A stretch of DNA of 64,000 nt from Anaerosomatales bacterium (GTDB lineage Bacteria; Actinomycetota; Coriobacteriia; Anaerosomatales; Anaerosomataceae), in assembly GCA_030019445.1 (NCBI GenBank), contig JASEEU010000003.1:62001-126000 (forward strand). Direction: 5' to 3'. Shown here piece after piece: positions 42,116 to 51,900 of the stretch (position 1 is its first letter; the number at the start of each line of letters is the position of its first letter). The notes under the pieces were generated by a model that ran no database searches, had not been told where the DNA came from, and worked only from the letters and a program-made list of their open reading frames with translations. Both the position numbers and the translations under genes were made by a program.

Positions 42116-43533
42116 TGCGCGAATACATGACCACCCGCGACATCGTCGGGCCGCTGCTGCTCGTCGAGAGCGTCATGGACGTGACCTACGGGGAGCTCGT
42201 GGAGCTCGAGTTCCCTGACGGGACGCACTCGCTCGGCAACGTGCTTGAGGTCAACCAGGATGTCGCGCTCGTCCAGGCGTTCGAGGGCACCCGCGGCTCC
42301 AATCCCGCGCACACCAAGGTGCGCTTCCTCGGCCGCTCGCTCGAGCTCGGCGTCTCGCGCGACATGCTCGGTCGCGTGTTCGATGGTCTCGGCAGGCCGC
42401 GCGACGACGGTCCGGAGATCATCCCGGAGGTCAGGCGGTCCATCTACGGGCAGCCCATCAACCCCACGGCGCGCGACTTCCCCGACGACTTCATCCAGAC
42501 GGGCGTCTCGGCCATCGACGGGCTGAACCCCCTCGTGCGCGGACAGAAGCTGCCGATCTTCTCGGGCAGCGGTCTGCCGCACAACGATCTCGCGGCGCAG
42601 GTCGCGCGGCAGAGCGCCGTGCTCCAGCGCTCGGATGACCCCACGAAGGCCGGCGCGCCGCTCGAGGGTGAGTTCGCGGTCGTGTTCGCGGCGATGGGCA
42701 TCACCTTCGAGGACGCCGACTTCTTCATCGACGAGTTCCGCAATACCTCGGCCATCGAGCGCGCGGTGCTCTTCCTGAACCTCGCGGACGATCCCGCCGT
42801 CGAGCGCATCGCGACCCCGCGCATGGCGCTCACGGCCGCCGAGTACCTCGCGTACGACTGCGACATGCACGTGCTCGTCATCCTGACGGACATGACGTAC
42901 TACTGCGAGGCGCTGCGGGAGGTGTCCGCCGCGCGCAAGGAGGTCCCCGGACGCCGCGGGTACCCCGGCTACCTCTACACCGACCTCGCCTCGATCTACG
43001 AGCGCGCGGGCCGTGTGAAGGGCCGGAAGGGCTCCATCACGCAGGTGCCCATCCTGTCGATGCCCGACGACGACAAGACGCACCCGATCCCGGACCTCAC
43101 CGGCTACATCACCGAGGGGCAGATCGTGCTCGACCGCAACCTGCACCGGCGCGGCGTCTACCCGCCGGTCGCGGTCCTGCCGAGCCTGTCTCGTCTCAAG
43201 CAGAAGGGCATCGGTCCCGGCAAGACGCGCGAGGACCACGCCGACCTCTCCAACCAGCTCTTCGGCGCGTACGCGCGCGGGCTGCAGGCCAAGGAGCTCG
43301 CCGTCATCCTCGGCGAGGCGGCGCTCTCCGACGCCGACAAGGCGTTCGTCGCGTTCGCCGACGCCTTCGAGGACCGCTTCATCGCGCAGGGCGCGCATGA
43401 GGACCGGTCCGTCGAGGAGACGCTCTCGATCGGCTGGGAGCTCGTCACGCTGCTGCCGAGAAGCGAGGTCAAGCGCATCAAAGACGAGTACGTGGCGCGC
43501 TACATGACCGCCGAGGAGGGCGCGACCGCGTGA
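42115..43533 (+). CDS. ntpB: V-type ATPase regulatory subunit B
   Basis: A 472-residue non-catalytic nucleotide-binding subunit. It has the A/B fold but no Walker A lysine; in its place is '[20 protein letters not shown]', the B-subunit signature. '[15 protein letters not shown]'-type region reads '[20 protein letters not shown]'. GTG start; ends with a 4-base overlap with the small membrane protein. Confidence 0.96.
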   Translation: MREYMTTRDIVGPLLLVESVMDVTYGELVELEFPDGTHSLGNVLEVNQDVALVQAFEGTRGSNPAHTKVRFLGRSLELGVSRDMLGRVFDGLGRPRDDGPEIIPEVRRSIYGQPINPTARDFPDDFIQTGVSAIDGLNPLVRGQKLPIFSGSGLPHNDLAAQVARQSAVLQRSDDPTKAGAPLEGEFAVVFAAMGITFEDADFFIDEFRNTSAIERAVLFLNLADDPAVERIATPRMALTAAEYLAYDCDMHVLVILTDMTYYCEALREVSAARKEVPGRRGYPGYLYTDLASIYERAGRVKGRKGSITQVPILSMPDDDKTHPIPDLTGYITEGQIVLDRNLHRRGVYPPVAVLPSLSRLKQKGIGPGKTREDHADLSNQLFGAYARGLQAKELAVILGEAALSDADKAFVAFADAFEDRFIAQGAHEDRSVEETLSIGWELVTLLPRSEVKRIKDEYVARYMTAEEGATA

Positions 43534-43727
43534 CCCCCACCGTCCTGTGGATACTCGTGTTCGTCGCGCTCGCGAGCCTCGTCGTGGTTCAGGTCGCGAG
43601 CGCCCGCGCCGCGCGCAAGCTCGGGGGAGCGTCGGCCAACGCGGTCGTGGCGCTCCGGGCTCTGAACGCCGTGCTCGTCCTCGGGCTTGTGGCGTGGCTG
43701 TTGTGGCGACGGTTCGGGGGTGCGTGA
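43530..43727 (+). CDS. 65-residue membrane protein inside the V-ATPase operon
   Basis: A small protein with two hydrophobic segments, about residues 4-25 and 44-60, joined by a basic loop ('[17 protein letters not shown]'). GTG start overlaps the subunit B stop, and the stop is one base before the subunit D start, so it is translated as part of the operon. I know of no standard V-ATPase subunit of this type in this position. A role in assembly or regulation is a guess. Confidence 0.75.
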   Translation: MTPTVLWILVFVALASLVVVQVASARAARKLGGASANAVVALRALNAVLVLGLVAWLLWRRFGGA

Positions 43728-43728
43728 C

Positions 43729-44373
43729 GTGGCCAAGATCCGCGTGAACCCCAACCGCATGGAGCTTCTGAAGCTGCGTCGCCGCGGCGACGTGGCCAAG
43801 CGCGGCCATAAGCTGCTGAAGGACAAGTTCGACGAGCTGCTCAAGGAGTTCATCGCGCGCATCTCCGAGAACCGTCGCCTCCGTGCCGAGGTCGAAGCGC
43901 AGCTGCGCGATGCGTACGGGTACTTCGCCGTGGCGCGCGCCGAGGCGGGCCGCGCCGCGATCGCGCAGGCGCTGCTCGCGAGCACGCCGGCCGATCTGCT
44001 CGATACCGCCGAGAAGAGCGTGATGAGCGTCCGCGTCCCGATCTTCGAGCAGCGCGAGCTCTCCGAGCCGGGCGGCTACTCCCTGGCTACCATGCCCGTG
44101 GTCCTGGACGAGGCGCTCGCCAAGCTGGCCGCGGTCGCGCCACGGATGCTCGAGCTGGCCGAGCGGGAGAAGGCGATCGAGCTGCTGGCAGCCGAGATCG
44201 AGCGCACGCGCCGTCGCGTGAACGCGCTGGAGCACGTCCTCATCCCGTCCATCGACGAGACCATCAAGGACATCCAGATGAAGCTCGACGAGGCCGAGCG
44301 GGGCAACCTGACGCGGTTGATGAAGGTGAAGGACATCATCGCCGCCCAGGAGGCGCGCGAGCGGGAGCGGTAG
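43729..44373 (+). CDS. ntpD: V-type ATPase central-shaft subunit D
   Basis: A 214-residue helical hairpin that rotates inside the A3B3 head. 'IRVNPNRMELLKLRRRGDVA' and the C-terminal 'RRRVNALEHVLIPSIDETIK' are diagnostic. GTG at 43729 is chosen by the family N-terminus. Last gene of the operon. Confidence 0.95.
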   Translation: MAKIRVNPNRMELLKLRRRGDVAKRGHKLLKDKFDELLKEFIARISENRRLRAEVEAQLRDAYGYFAVARAEAGRAAIAQALLASTPADLLDTAEKSVMSVRVPIFEQRELSEPGGYSLATMPVVLDEALAKLAAVAPRMLELAEREKAIELLAAEIERTRRRVNALEHVLIPSIDETIKDIQMKLDEAERGNLTRLMKVKDIIAAQEARERER

Positions 44374-44395
44374 GGCAGCCGAGAGCCGCTTCCAG

Positions 44396-44490
44396 CTAAA
44401 GTCAGCGCTTCGCGAAGCCGATATTCCAGGTGTCAGGACCGACCAAGCTCAGTTCCTGATAGGGACCGGTTCGCACGGGTGGCGTCCCTC
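44396..44490. other. Structured intergenic stretch after the V-ATPase operon
   Basis: Between the operon and its terminator lie several inverted repeats: GCTTCGCGAAGC (44406-44417), TCAGGA/TCCTGA (44433-44438 and 44454-44459) and AGGGAC/GTCCCT (44461-44466 and 44484-44489). No open frame. It could be a structured 3' end or a small RNA; I cannot assign it to a known family. Confidence 0.35.
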
Positions 44491-44516
44491 CAGTCGGCGA
44501 GCCGGTCACCGAATCG

Positions 44517-44551
44517 CAAGACCCCGGGGTGGGAAGAGCCCCGGGGTCTTG
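44517..44551. terminator. Strong hairpin between convergent ntpD and pmbA
   Basis: A 13-bp perfect stem (44517-44529 with 44539-44551, 9-base loop) in the convergent gap. T content after the stem is modest on both strands; likely a bidirectional terminator. Confidence 0.75.
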
Positions 44552-44618
44552 TCTGTGCGAAGCGCGTGCGCTTCGAGCCGCGCGGCACGCGTCTCGCTCG
44601 CCGCCAGGGGCGCCGCGC

Positions 44619-45968
44619 TCAGCCCGTCTGCCCGGTGAACGCCCACCGCTCCAGCAGCAGCGCCGGAACGAGCGTGGCGCCGCCCTCCGCCGGCCCCACG
44701 AGCGACCGCTCCTTCGAGACGGCCAGCACGCCGGCGAGCGCGTCGAGCGCGCTCTGCGTGAAGCGCAGGTTCTTGAGCGGGCGCGCCAGCTTCCCGTTCT
44801 CGATGGTGAACGTGCCGTCGCGCGTCATGCCCGTGAGCACCACGCGCATCGGGTCTTCGACGTTCACGTAGTGGAACCGGGAGACGTAGACGCCGCGCTC
44901 GACCGAGGCGATCATCGACGCGGTGGGCGTGTCGCCGGGCGCCACCGCGACGTTGAGCGGCATCGGACCGTACGGGTTGGGCGCGGGCAGCGCGTGGCCG
45001 GTGTTCTCTCGGCCGAGCTTCGCGGCGTAGTAGGAGTCCGTCACGGGACCGCGGACGACGCCCGCATCGACGAGCGGCGTGACGCGCTTGGGCTGCCCCT
45101 CGAAGTCGAAGGTCAGGCCGAGCGCCTCGGCGGCGAGCGCATCGTCCGCGATCGAGAGCGACCCGGAGAAGAGCGGCTCGCCTTCGTGGTGCGACGTGAA
45201 GGCTGTTCCCTCCGCGAACGACTTCGCCCCGAAGCCGAGGTAGCCGAGGAAGTCCATGAGGTCGGCGACCGCTTCAGGCGCGAGCAGCACCGTGTACACG
45301 CCGGGGTCGAGGTCCTCGGCGTCACGCGTGCGCAGGGCGGTCTCGGCGGCGTGCTCGCCCAGTGTGCGCGGCTCCAGTTGCTCGGCGCTGATGCCGAGGA
45401 ACGACGACCAGCCGGATCCGGCCCCCGGTCCGACGCCCATCGAGAGGACGGTCGCGCGCACGTCGGTGACGTCCATGCCCACATCCACGCCCGCCGAGTT
45501 CGCGATGGCGACGGCGTAGTCCGAGACGCCCACGGTGCCCGCGGCGACCAGCTCCCGTCGGGCCGAGGGAGCGATGATGCCGCGCACCGCCTCCGCGCGG
45601 GCCTCAGCGTCGAAGGCACGCGTCGCGGCGCTCGTGCGATCGGGGGTCGCGACGGCCTCGGGGCTGGGAAGGCCCGGGAAGCCCGGGTCTTCGGGCGCCA
45701 GACGCGCCGACGCTACGGCGCGCTCGCAGCATGCGGCGACGCCCGCGTCGTCGAGGCGGTTGGTCGAAGCCACCCCGATGCGCGTGCCGACGACGGCGCG
45801 CACCGAGAGCTGCGTGTCCGTCTCGGCGACGTTCTGGTGGATGCGGTTGTCCGCGAACCGCGTGAGCGCGGAGTCCGTGGCGGCGACGACCGCCTCGGCC
45901 TGGTCGGCCTGCGTCATCGAGACCGCGCTGCGCGCCAGGGCGCGGCACTCCTCGGCGGAAAGCCTCAT
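44619..45968 (-). CDS. pmbA: TldE/PmbA-like protein
   Basis: A 449-residue partner of TldD in the TldD/TldE protease. It aligns with PmbA/TldE through 'VSDYAVAIANSAGVDVGMDV', 'YTVLLAPEAVADLMDFLGY', 'FDFEGQPKRVTPLVDAGVV' and the final 'GTFTIENGKLARPLKNLRFT'; it has no HExxxH, as normal for TldE. The heterodimer cuts modified peptides (for example microcins) and other unfolded peptides. Overlaps tldD by 4 bases. Confidence 0.93.
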   Translation of the reverse strand: MRLSAEECRALARSAVSMTQADQAEAVVAATDSALTRFADNRIHQNVAETDTQLSVRAVVGTRIGVASTNRLDDAGVAACCERAVASARLAPEDPGFPGLPSPEAVATPDRTSAATRAFDAEARAEAVRGIIAPSARRELVAAGTVGVSDYAVAIANSAGVDVGMDVTDVRATVLSMGVGPGAGSGWSSFLGISAEQLEPRTLGEHAAETALRTRDAEDLDPGVYTVLLAPEAVADLMDFLGYLGFGAKSFAEGTAFTSHHEGEPLFSGSLSIADDALAAEALGLTFDFEGQPKRVTPLVDAGVVRGPVTDSYYAAKLGRENTGHALPAPNPYGPMPLNVAVAPGDTPTASMIASVERGVYVSRFHYVNVEDPMRVVLTGMTRDGTFTIENGKLARPLKNLRFTQSALDALAGVLAVSKERSLVGPAEGGATLVPALLLERWAFTGQTG

Positions 45969-47410
45969 CGTCCCACCCCCGCTTCGACATCACGGAATCG
46001 CGCCGGCGCGGTCCCGTGCGCGACGTGGGCGACCTGCATCGGCTCGCCCTTGCCGCAGTTGGGGACGCCCCAGACGCGCCAGTGCTCGGCCGAGCAGACC
46101 GCGTCGCAGCTGCCCCAGAACCGCGGCGTGATGCCGGTGTAGTTGGGGCTCTTGACCATCCGGCCGAGCTTCCCGCCTTTGATCTCCCAGCCGATCTCGC
46201 AGGCGAACTGGAAGTTCAGGCGTCGATCGTCGATCGACCAGGAGTTGTTGGTCTCGACGTAGAGCCCGTCCTCGGTGTCGGCGATCAGGTCTGCCAGCGA
46301 CCAGTCGCCCGGCTCGAGGCTCACCGTGGTCATGCGCACGAGCGGGATCCGGTTCCAGCCATCGGCGCGCATGCAACCGTTCGATGTCCGGCCGATCGCC
46401 GCGGCGGACTCGCGCGAGCTCTGCAGCGACGTGAGCACGCCCCGCGTGATGAGGTGGTCACGCTGCGCCGGCACGCCCTCGTCGTCATAGCCGAAGCTGC
46501 CGAGCGAGCCGGGTATGGTCGCGTCGGCGGTCACGGTCACATGCTCCGATCCGTAGCGCAGCGTGCCGAGGTCGTCGGTTGAGACGAACGACGTGCCCGC
46601 GAACGCGGCCTCGTCGCCGAGGATGCGGTCGAGCTCGGTGGGATGCCCGATCGACTCATGCACCTGCAGGGCGAGCTGGCTGCCGTCGATGATGAGCGTC
46701 GTTGGCCCGGAGGGGCAGGGGGCCGCGGTGAGCAGCGCTGCGGCCTGCTCGGCCACGCGCGGCGCCTCTCCCGCGAGATCGAGCGCGAGGACCGCCTCCC
46801 ATCCACCCTGGACGGCCTGGCCGCCGTGCGAGTTGGGATACGAGCGCGGCAAGACCTCGTCATCGCTCACGGCGTACGCGGTCATGCCGGCGCCGGACTC
46901 GGTGTAGCGCTGCTCGATGAGGCTCCCGATGCTCGACGCGAACACCTTCTCCACGACGAGGAAGTCGAGCGCGACCTTCGACACGGCCACACCGCGCTGG
47001 GCGCGGAGCGCCTCATCGGCGGCGAGCATGAGGCCGAGCTTGTCTTCGACGCTCACGGCGAACGGGTCGATCTCGCACGGACCGGTCCACGCGTCCCGGT
47101 ACGCGTCCACGGGCGCGAGGCGCACCGGGTCGCGGCGCGTCGTCGCGGACGCCCGCGCGATGCGCACCGCCCTTCGTGCCGTCTCGGCCACCGACGCGGC
47201 GTCCAGGTCTGAGCTCGCTGCGAAGCCCCATGCGCCGTCGACGATCGCCCGCACGCCGATGCCGAGCGACTCTCCGCTCTCCACGGCCTCCACGCGACCC
47301 GTCCGCACGGACAGCTCCTCCCGGCGGGACGATACCACCCGGGCGTCGGCATACTCCGCTCCGGCCGCCACGGCGGCGTCCACGGCGTTGCTCACGATGT
47401 CTCTCACCAC
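45965..47410 (-). CDS. tldD: TldD metalloprotease
   Basis: A 481-residue catalytic subunit. The zinc motif HExxxH is present in 'LALQVHESIGHPTELDRI', and the C-terminal Cys-rich segment 'VWGVPNCGKGEPMQVAHVAH' is typical. Two adjacent GTG codons (47410 and 47407) follow GGGAGGA; either may be used. The frame stays open for another 1.3 kb upstream, into the NlpC gene in another frame, which is a GC artefact and not a fusion. First gene of the tldD-tldE pair. Confidence 0.93.
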   Translation of the reverse strand: MVRDIVSNAVDAAVAAGAEYADARVVSSRREELSVRTGRVEAVESGESLGIGVRAIVDGAWGFAASSDLDAASVAETARRAVRIARASATTRRDPVRLAPVDAYRDAWTGPCEIDPFAVSVEDKLGLMLAADEALRAQRGVAVSKVALDFLVVEKVFASSIGSLIEQRYTESGAGMTAYAVSDDEVLPRSYPNSHGGQAVQGGWEAVLALDLAGEAPRVAEQAAALLTAAPCPSGPTTLIIDGSQLALQVHESIGHPTELDRILGDEAAFAGTSFVSTDDLGTLRYGSEHVTVTADATIPGSLGSFGYDDEGVPAQRDHLITRGVLTSLQSSRESAAAIGRTSNGCMRADGWNRIPLVRMTTVSLEPGDWSLADLIADTEDGLYVETNNSWSIDDRRLNFQFACEIGWEIKGGKLGRMVKSPNYTGITPRFWGSCDAVCSAEHWRVWGVPNCGKGEPMQVAHVAHGTAPARFRDVEAGVGR

Positions 47411-47526
47411 GGTCCTCCCTCGGGGTGCAGCGGTGCGATCGGTCGCCACGGCGACCGGCATTCGACGATACCAGACGATACCCGAACCTGCAGGTCCGAG
47501 GCGCGGGCGAACGGAGAGGAGCCGCG

Positions 47527-48705
47527 CTAGGGTGCGGCGGGCGGTGTGACGACGCCGCGCACGGGCTGCGTCCTGGCCCGCCAGTCGTAGCGGCGCGCGC
47601 CGGCGTAGTCCGAGCGCTCCGCGAGCACCGAGAGCTTCACAAAGTCGCCCGTGCGGGGTGCGTGGATGAAGTAGCCGCCACCCACGTACATGCCGACGTG
47701 GTAGACGGGTGAGCCGAAGAAGACGACATCGCCCGGCTGCAGGGCCGACGGGGCGACGCGCTCGCCGAGCTGGAACTGAGCGCCCGAGTAGTGAGGCAGG
47801 CTGACGCCGTGCTGCGCGAAGACGTACATCACGAGCCCTGAACAGTCGAAGCCGGCCGGCGAGGCCCCTGCCCACAGGTAGGGCACGCCGTGGTAGGCGA
47901 GCGCGGTCTCGACGGGGGAGCCCGGCTCGACGGCGATGCCGGCGGCGTTGGCGCCCGAGAGGATGTCGCGCAGCAGCGCGGCCTCGGCCTGCTGTCGGCG
48001 GTCGGCCTCCTCGTCCAGCAACGCCAACAGGTCCGCCTCGGCCTGCGCCAGCAGTCCCTGGCGCTCCTGGATGCGCAGCATGACCTCGATACGCCGCGCC
48101 TCGAGCGTGAACTCGAGCGACTCGGCCTGCTGTTCGGCGGCCTCGAGCTCGACCGCCTTCTCGGCGATCCGGTCGCGCTGCGCGCGGAGTTTCGCGGCGA
48201 TCTCCGCGTCGGTCTCGCCGAGCTGGTTCAGGAAGCGGATGCGGCTCACGAGGTCGGTCACGGACTTGGCGCCGAGCAAGAGCTCCATGGTGTCGAGCTC
48301 GCCGGCACGATAGATCTCCGTCGCGCGGTCCGAGAGCAGGTCGTGCTGCGCCGAGTAAGCGCTCGTGGCGCTGTCGAGGGCGAGCTGTGTGGTGGTGAGC
48401 TCCAGACGCGTGCTTTCGAGCTCGATGATGGAGGCGTTGTATGACTCGGTGGCGATGGCGAGCTCGCGGTCGAGCTCGGCCAGCTGCGCCTTGAGCGCAT
48501 CGAGCGCCGCCTGGCGCTCGGCCAGCTCGGCCCTGAACGCCTCGGTCTCGGCGTCCGGAGCGACCGCGACCGGGTCGCCTGGCGCGGGATCGGCGGGCGC
48601 GGGGACAGGCGTCCCGGTGGGCGCAGCCGTTGCCGTGCCCCCGGCGAGCGTGGCGATCGCGACCGCCACGATAGCGATGCGCATCCAGAGCCTGTGCCGA
48701 GCCAT
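47527..48705 (-). CDS. Secreted NlpC/P60 peptidoglycan hydrolase with coiled coil
   Basis: A 392-residue exported protein: signal peptide (about 1-28, 'TATAA'), Pro/Ala-rich linker, coiled coil of about 190 residues, and C-terminal NlpC/P60 domain. Catalytic Cys is in 'AGFDCSGLVMYVFAQHG', catalytic His in 'VYHVGMYVGGGYFIHAPRTG'. This is the RipA/CwlO-type layout for D-glutamyl-endopeptidases needed for daughter-cell separation. Start ATG 48705 is chosen to begin the signal peptide; its binding site is weak (GGAACGGA) and other starts are possible. The 226-base gap upstream shows no clear c-di-AMP riboswitch. Confidence 0.9.
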   Translation of the reverse strand: MARHRLWMRIAIVAVAIATLAGGTATAAPTGTPVPAPADPAPGDPVAVAPDAETEAFRAELAERQAALDALKAQLAELDRELAIATESYNASIIELESTRLELTTTQLALDSATSAYSAQHDLLSDRATEIYRAGELDTMELLLGAKSVTDLVSRIRFLNQLGETDAEIAAKLRAQRDRIAEKAVELEAAEQQAESLEFTLEARRIEVMLRIQERQGLLAQAEADLLALLDEEADRRQQAEAALLRDILSGANAAGIAVEPGSPVETALAYHGVPYLWAGASPAGFDCSGLVMYVFAQHGVSLPHYSGAQFQLGERVAPSALQPGDVVFFGSPVYHVGMYVGGGYFIHAPRTGDFVKLSVLAERSDYAGARRYDWRARTQPVRGVVTPPAAP

Positions 48706-48931
48706 GTGCGTATCCGTTCCAGGCACCCGTCTCGCCGGAAGGCCGCACGGGCGGCCGAGGCGGGTTAACTCACGTTAAGACTATCACGGTGTACGTACCC
48801 TACCCGCGGCAGGAGTGCCGTGCGCAAGCTTCGCACATGCCGCTGAACCGTCTCTTGCGAATCCCTTGCCGAGTTCGCACCCGAGTCGCTCACGTCGCCT
48901 ATCTGGCGGTTGGGAGCGATGCTCAGCCGAC

Positions 48932-51900
48932 CTACGGCCAGTACGTTGCGCCGCTCAAGGTGCTCGGGTGGGTGTTGTCGCAGCCTGCCGAGCAATCGCC
49001 GCCGCCGCCCTTGCTCCAGTTGTTCGGCGTGTAGTCCTTGTTCGCGCGGATCTTCGTGATGCCGCCGGAGATGGTGGCGTACGGGCCGTCTGTCGTGTAG
49101 CCGAGCATGCGGGGCCGCTTCCAGCCGTGCGGGACCTTGATGTGGCAGAAGCGACAGTAGCCGCCCTCGTTGCCGCGAGTGTCATGCTCCGCATGCACGA
49201 CGTTGCTGTTCGCCAGGTTCGTATGGCACTTGCCGCAGATCACGCCGCTGTAGTTCGTGAGGGACGTCGTGCTCGTCCAGTTGGAGTAGTCGGGGTCGAG
49301 CAGCCAGTCGACGCTCGAGCCATGCGGTCCCCGGGCCATGGTCGTGGGGTCCGGCGTCCCGGTGTCGCGGTAGCCGTCGTGGCAGTCCGTGCACGTCATC
49401 TTGGCGTTCACGCCGCCGTTGCTGACCCACTCGCTCTTCAGGAAGCTCGATGCCGACGGCAGGCTCCACGTCCGGTTCTGCGTCGTGCCCGACGAGTCGG
49501 TGAACGAGAACGCCGTCTTCATGCCGATGCTCTGGCCGAGCACGTTGTGGTAGCTGAAGTTGCTCGGGTTGAACTCGGTGGCGATGTCGGTCTGCCCCGT
49601 GGGGATCGTGCCGACGTTGCTGCTGTGGCACTTGAAGCACAGGTATGCCTCGAAGCTGGTCGATGCGCCCGTGAGACGCTCTGCCGAGAAGCTCGAGATG
49701 CCGCCCCAGTTGCTCGTCGCGTACGTCGGCTTGGCGCCATACGCGCCCCATATGGCGGGACCCGACACGCTGCTGTACAGCGTGTGCGTCGCCGAGCCGC
49801 CGGAGCGAGCGGCGACATGCGGGTCGTGGCAGTCGGTGCACTCTGCATGCCTCGTGGCCGCGTCTCCCGCCTGAGCGGAGGCCGCCTCGGTATCGCGGTG
49901 CTGCCCGGTGTAGTCGTCCGGGTCGTGCGCGTTGGCCAGCTTGGCCTTGGTGTAGACGTTCTTCGCGCCGTTCGCGCGCGGGTAGCTGGCCGAGCCGTCA
50001 CCGTGGCACTTGTAGCAGAGGTTCTGCTCGCCCGCCGCGGCGACCGTGTTCGCCCGGACACCGGCGATGGAGTTGCCGTTGGCCCACGTGACGCCGCTCG
50101 GCAGCGTCCATGCGGTCAGGCGCAGGTTGTCCGAGGCGTGCGGGTCGTGGCACGTCTCACAGAGCGCTCGTCCGTCCGCCGCAGCTGCGGCCATGTGCCC
50201 TGAGCTCGCGAACGAGAAGCCGGACTCGGCCTTGTTCCAGCCCGGGAAGTAGGGCTCGGTGCGTGCCGAGAACACCGGCTGATACGGCACCAGCGTGCTC
50301 GTCGTGATCGTCGCAGACGGCACGGTCCCGTCGTGACAGCGCATGCAGAAGTCCGCGGTCGTCGAGCCGTACGCGGTGGTCGTCGGCGCCGGGTTCTTCG
50401 TGTTGTTCGGATCGCTCACTCGGTCCATGTCCCACGCGCCGCTCGACTTCTTGGCCTTGACCGAGTGGACGTTGTGACAGTTCACGCAGGTGAGGGAGCC
50501 CACACCCGTCACCACGTGCGCGAACTCGAACGAGAGATCGTTCACGTAGGGCGTGACGCTGCCGTTGCCGGTCAGCTTGGCGCGGACCTTGAGACCGGTC
50601 GCGCTGAGGCCGCTGATGTCGATCGGCAGCGTGCGGTCGGCGAGCAGGACCGAATCGTCTGATGCGTCGAGCACGTCGTAGACCAGGGTCGTACCCGCGG
50701 GCTTGGTGTCGGAGCCGCTGATCCGCTCCCATGCGGTGAGACCTGAGGGCGCGACGGTGGTCGAGCGGGCGGAGCCGCTGGTCAGGTAGCCGCTGCCGGT
50801 CTGCCCGGTGAGCTGGACGTCGTCGAGGTACTGGTACTCGCTCGTCGAGCTGACGCGGCCGATGATCCGGAACGACGTGATCCCGTCGGGGAGCGTGACC
50901 GTGTGCTGCGCCCAGGAGGCGACCTGACCCTCGAGGGTGTACCGGTAGCGCTCTGTCCACGTGCCGCCGGAGTACGTCTCGACGGTGATGTAGTCGGTGT
51001 TCTCGGTGTTGATGTTGCCGTAGAGCCAGAACGTGAGCGTCAGATTGGTGTAGCCGGTCGTCGTGACGTTCCTGGTGAGGATGCAGTCCGTGCTCGTCGC
51101 GTTCTGGCGGGCCGAGTAGCTGCCTCGGCGCTGCGTCGTGCTCGTGGTCCAGTTCGAGTTGCTCGTCCAGGCGCTGAAGTTGTTGCTCTCGAAGCCGTCC
51201 GAGAAGATCGTGGCCGAAGAGACCGCGTCGGCCAGGCGGAGAGCGCCATCGCCCACGGTGCCGTCAGCAACCGTGTCCGTGTGCGCATAGGCGCCGAAGT
51301 CGCCCTGCGTCGTGTGCGTGACGGTGCCGCTCACCGGCTCGCTGCTGGAGATCGCGTACGGGTGCTTCGACGTCTTGCTGACGAACTGCGCCCGCACGTC
51401 CCTGCCGTTCCACGAGAACGGCGGCGAGGTGTTGGCCGCGACGTACTTGGACTCCGACGTCAGTCCGGAGTGGCACGCGAAGCACAGGTTCGCTCCGGCC
51501 CACTGCGAGGCGTTCGTGGTGCGGCTCTTACGGTAGTCGATCAGCTTGTCCGCGGCGGCGGCATGGTTGTCGTGGCAGGCGAGGCACTGCACCTGAGGGA
51601 ACGACGTGTCGACGTCGTTGCTCTTGAGGAAGTCCGTGCCGTGCGCGGCCGTCGCGTATCCGGCGCTGTTGTGGTCGCCGCCCGTGGCGCCATATGCCGC
51701 GGAGCCACCGCCGAGCGCCATCTGCGTGCTGCTCGTGCCATGGCACGCGAAGCAGAATGCGGTGTTCTCGGCGGTATCGCTGTTGACGCCGAAGTAGGCG
51801 TAGGCGGGTGAGGCCGAGGTCTGCGCGCGCAGCATCTTGCGGTAGCTCTGCGATGCCTGGTAGACGCCCGCGGCGTCATAGAAGTACGGCGTCCGGTGCG

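Noticed and set aside
35665-44235. Long antisense frames opposite V-ATPase genes
   Set aside because: They mirror conserved V-ATPase codons and have no start site or domain of their own.
45965-48748. Apparent 927-residue fusion extending tldD upstream
   Set aside because: The extra N-terminal part is the NlpC/P60 gene read in another frame; tldD has its own GTG with a good binding site at 47410.
48706-48931. Possible c-di-AMP (ydaO) riboswitch before the NlpC/P60 gene
   Set aside because: Expected by analogy with other actinobacteria, but the conserved blocks are not found.
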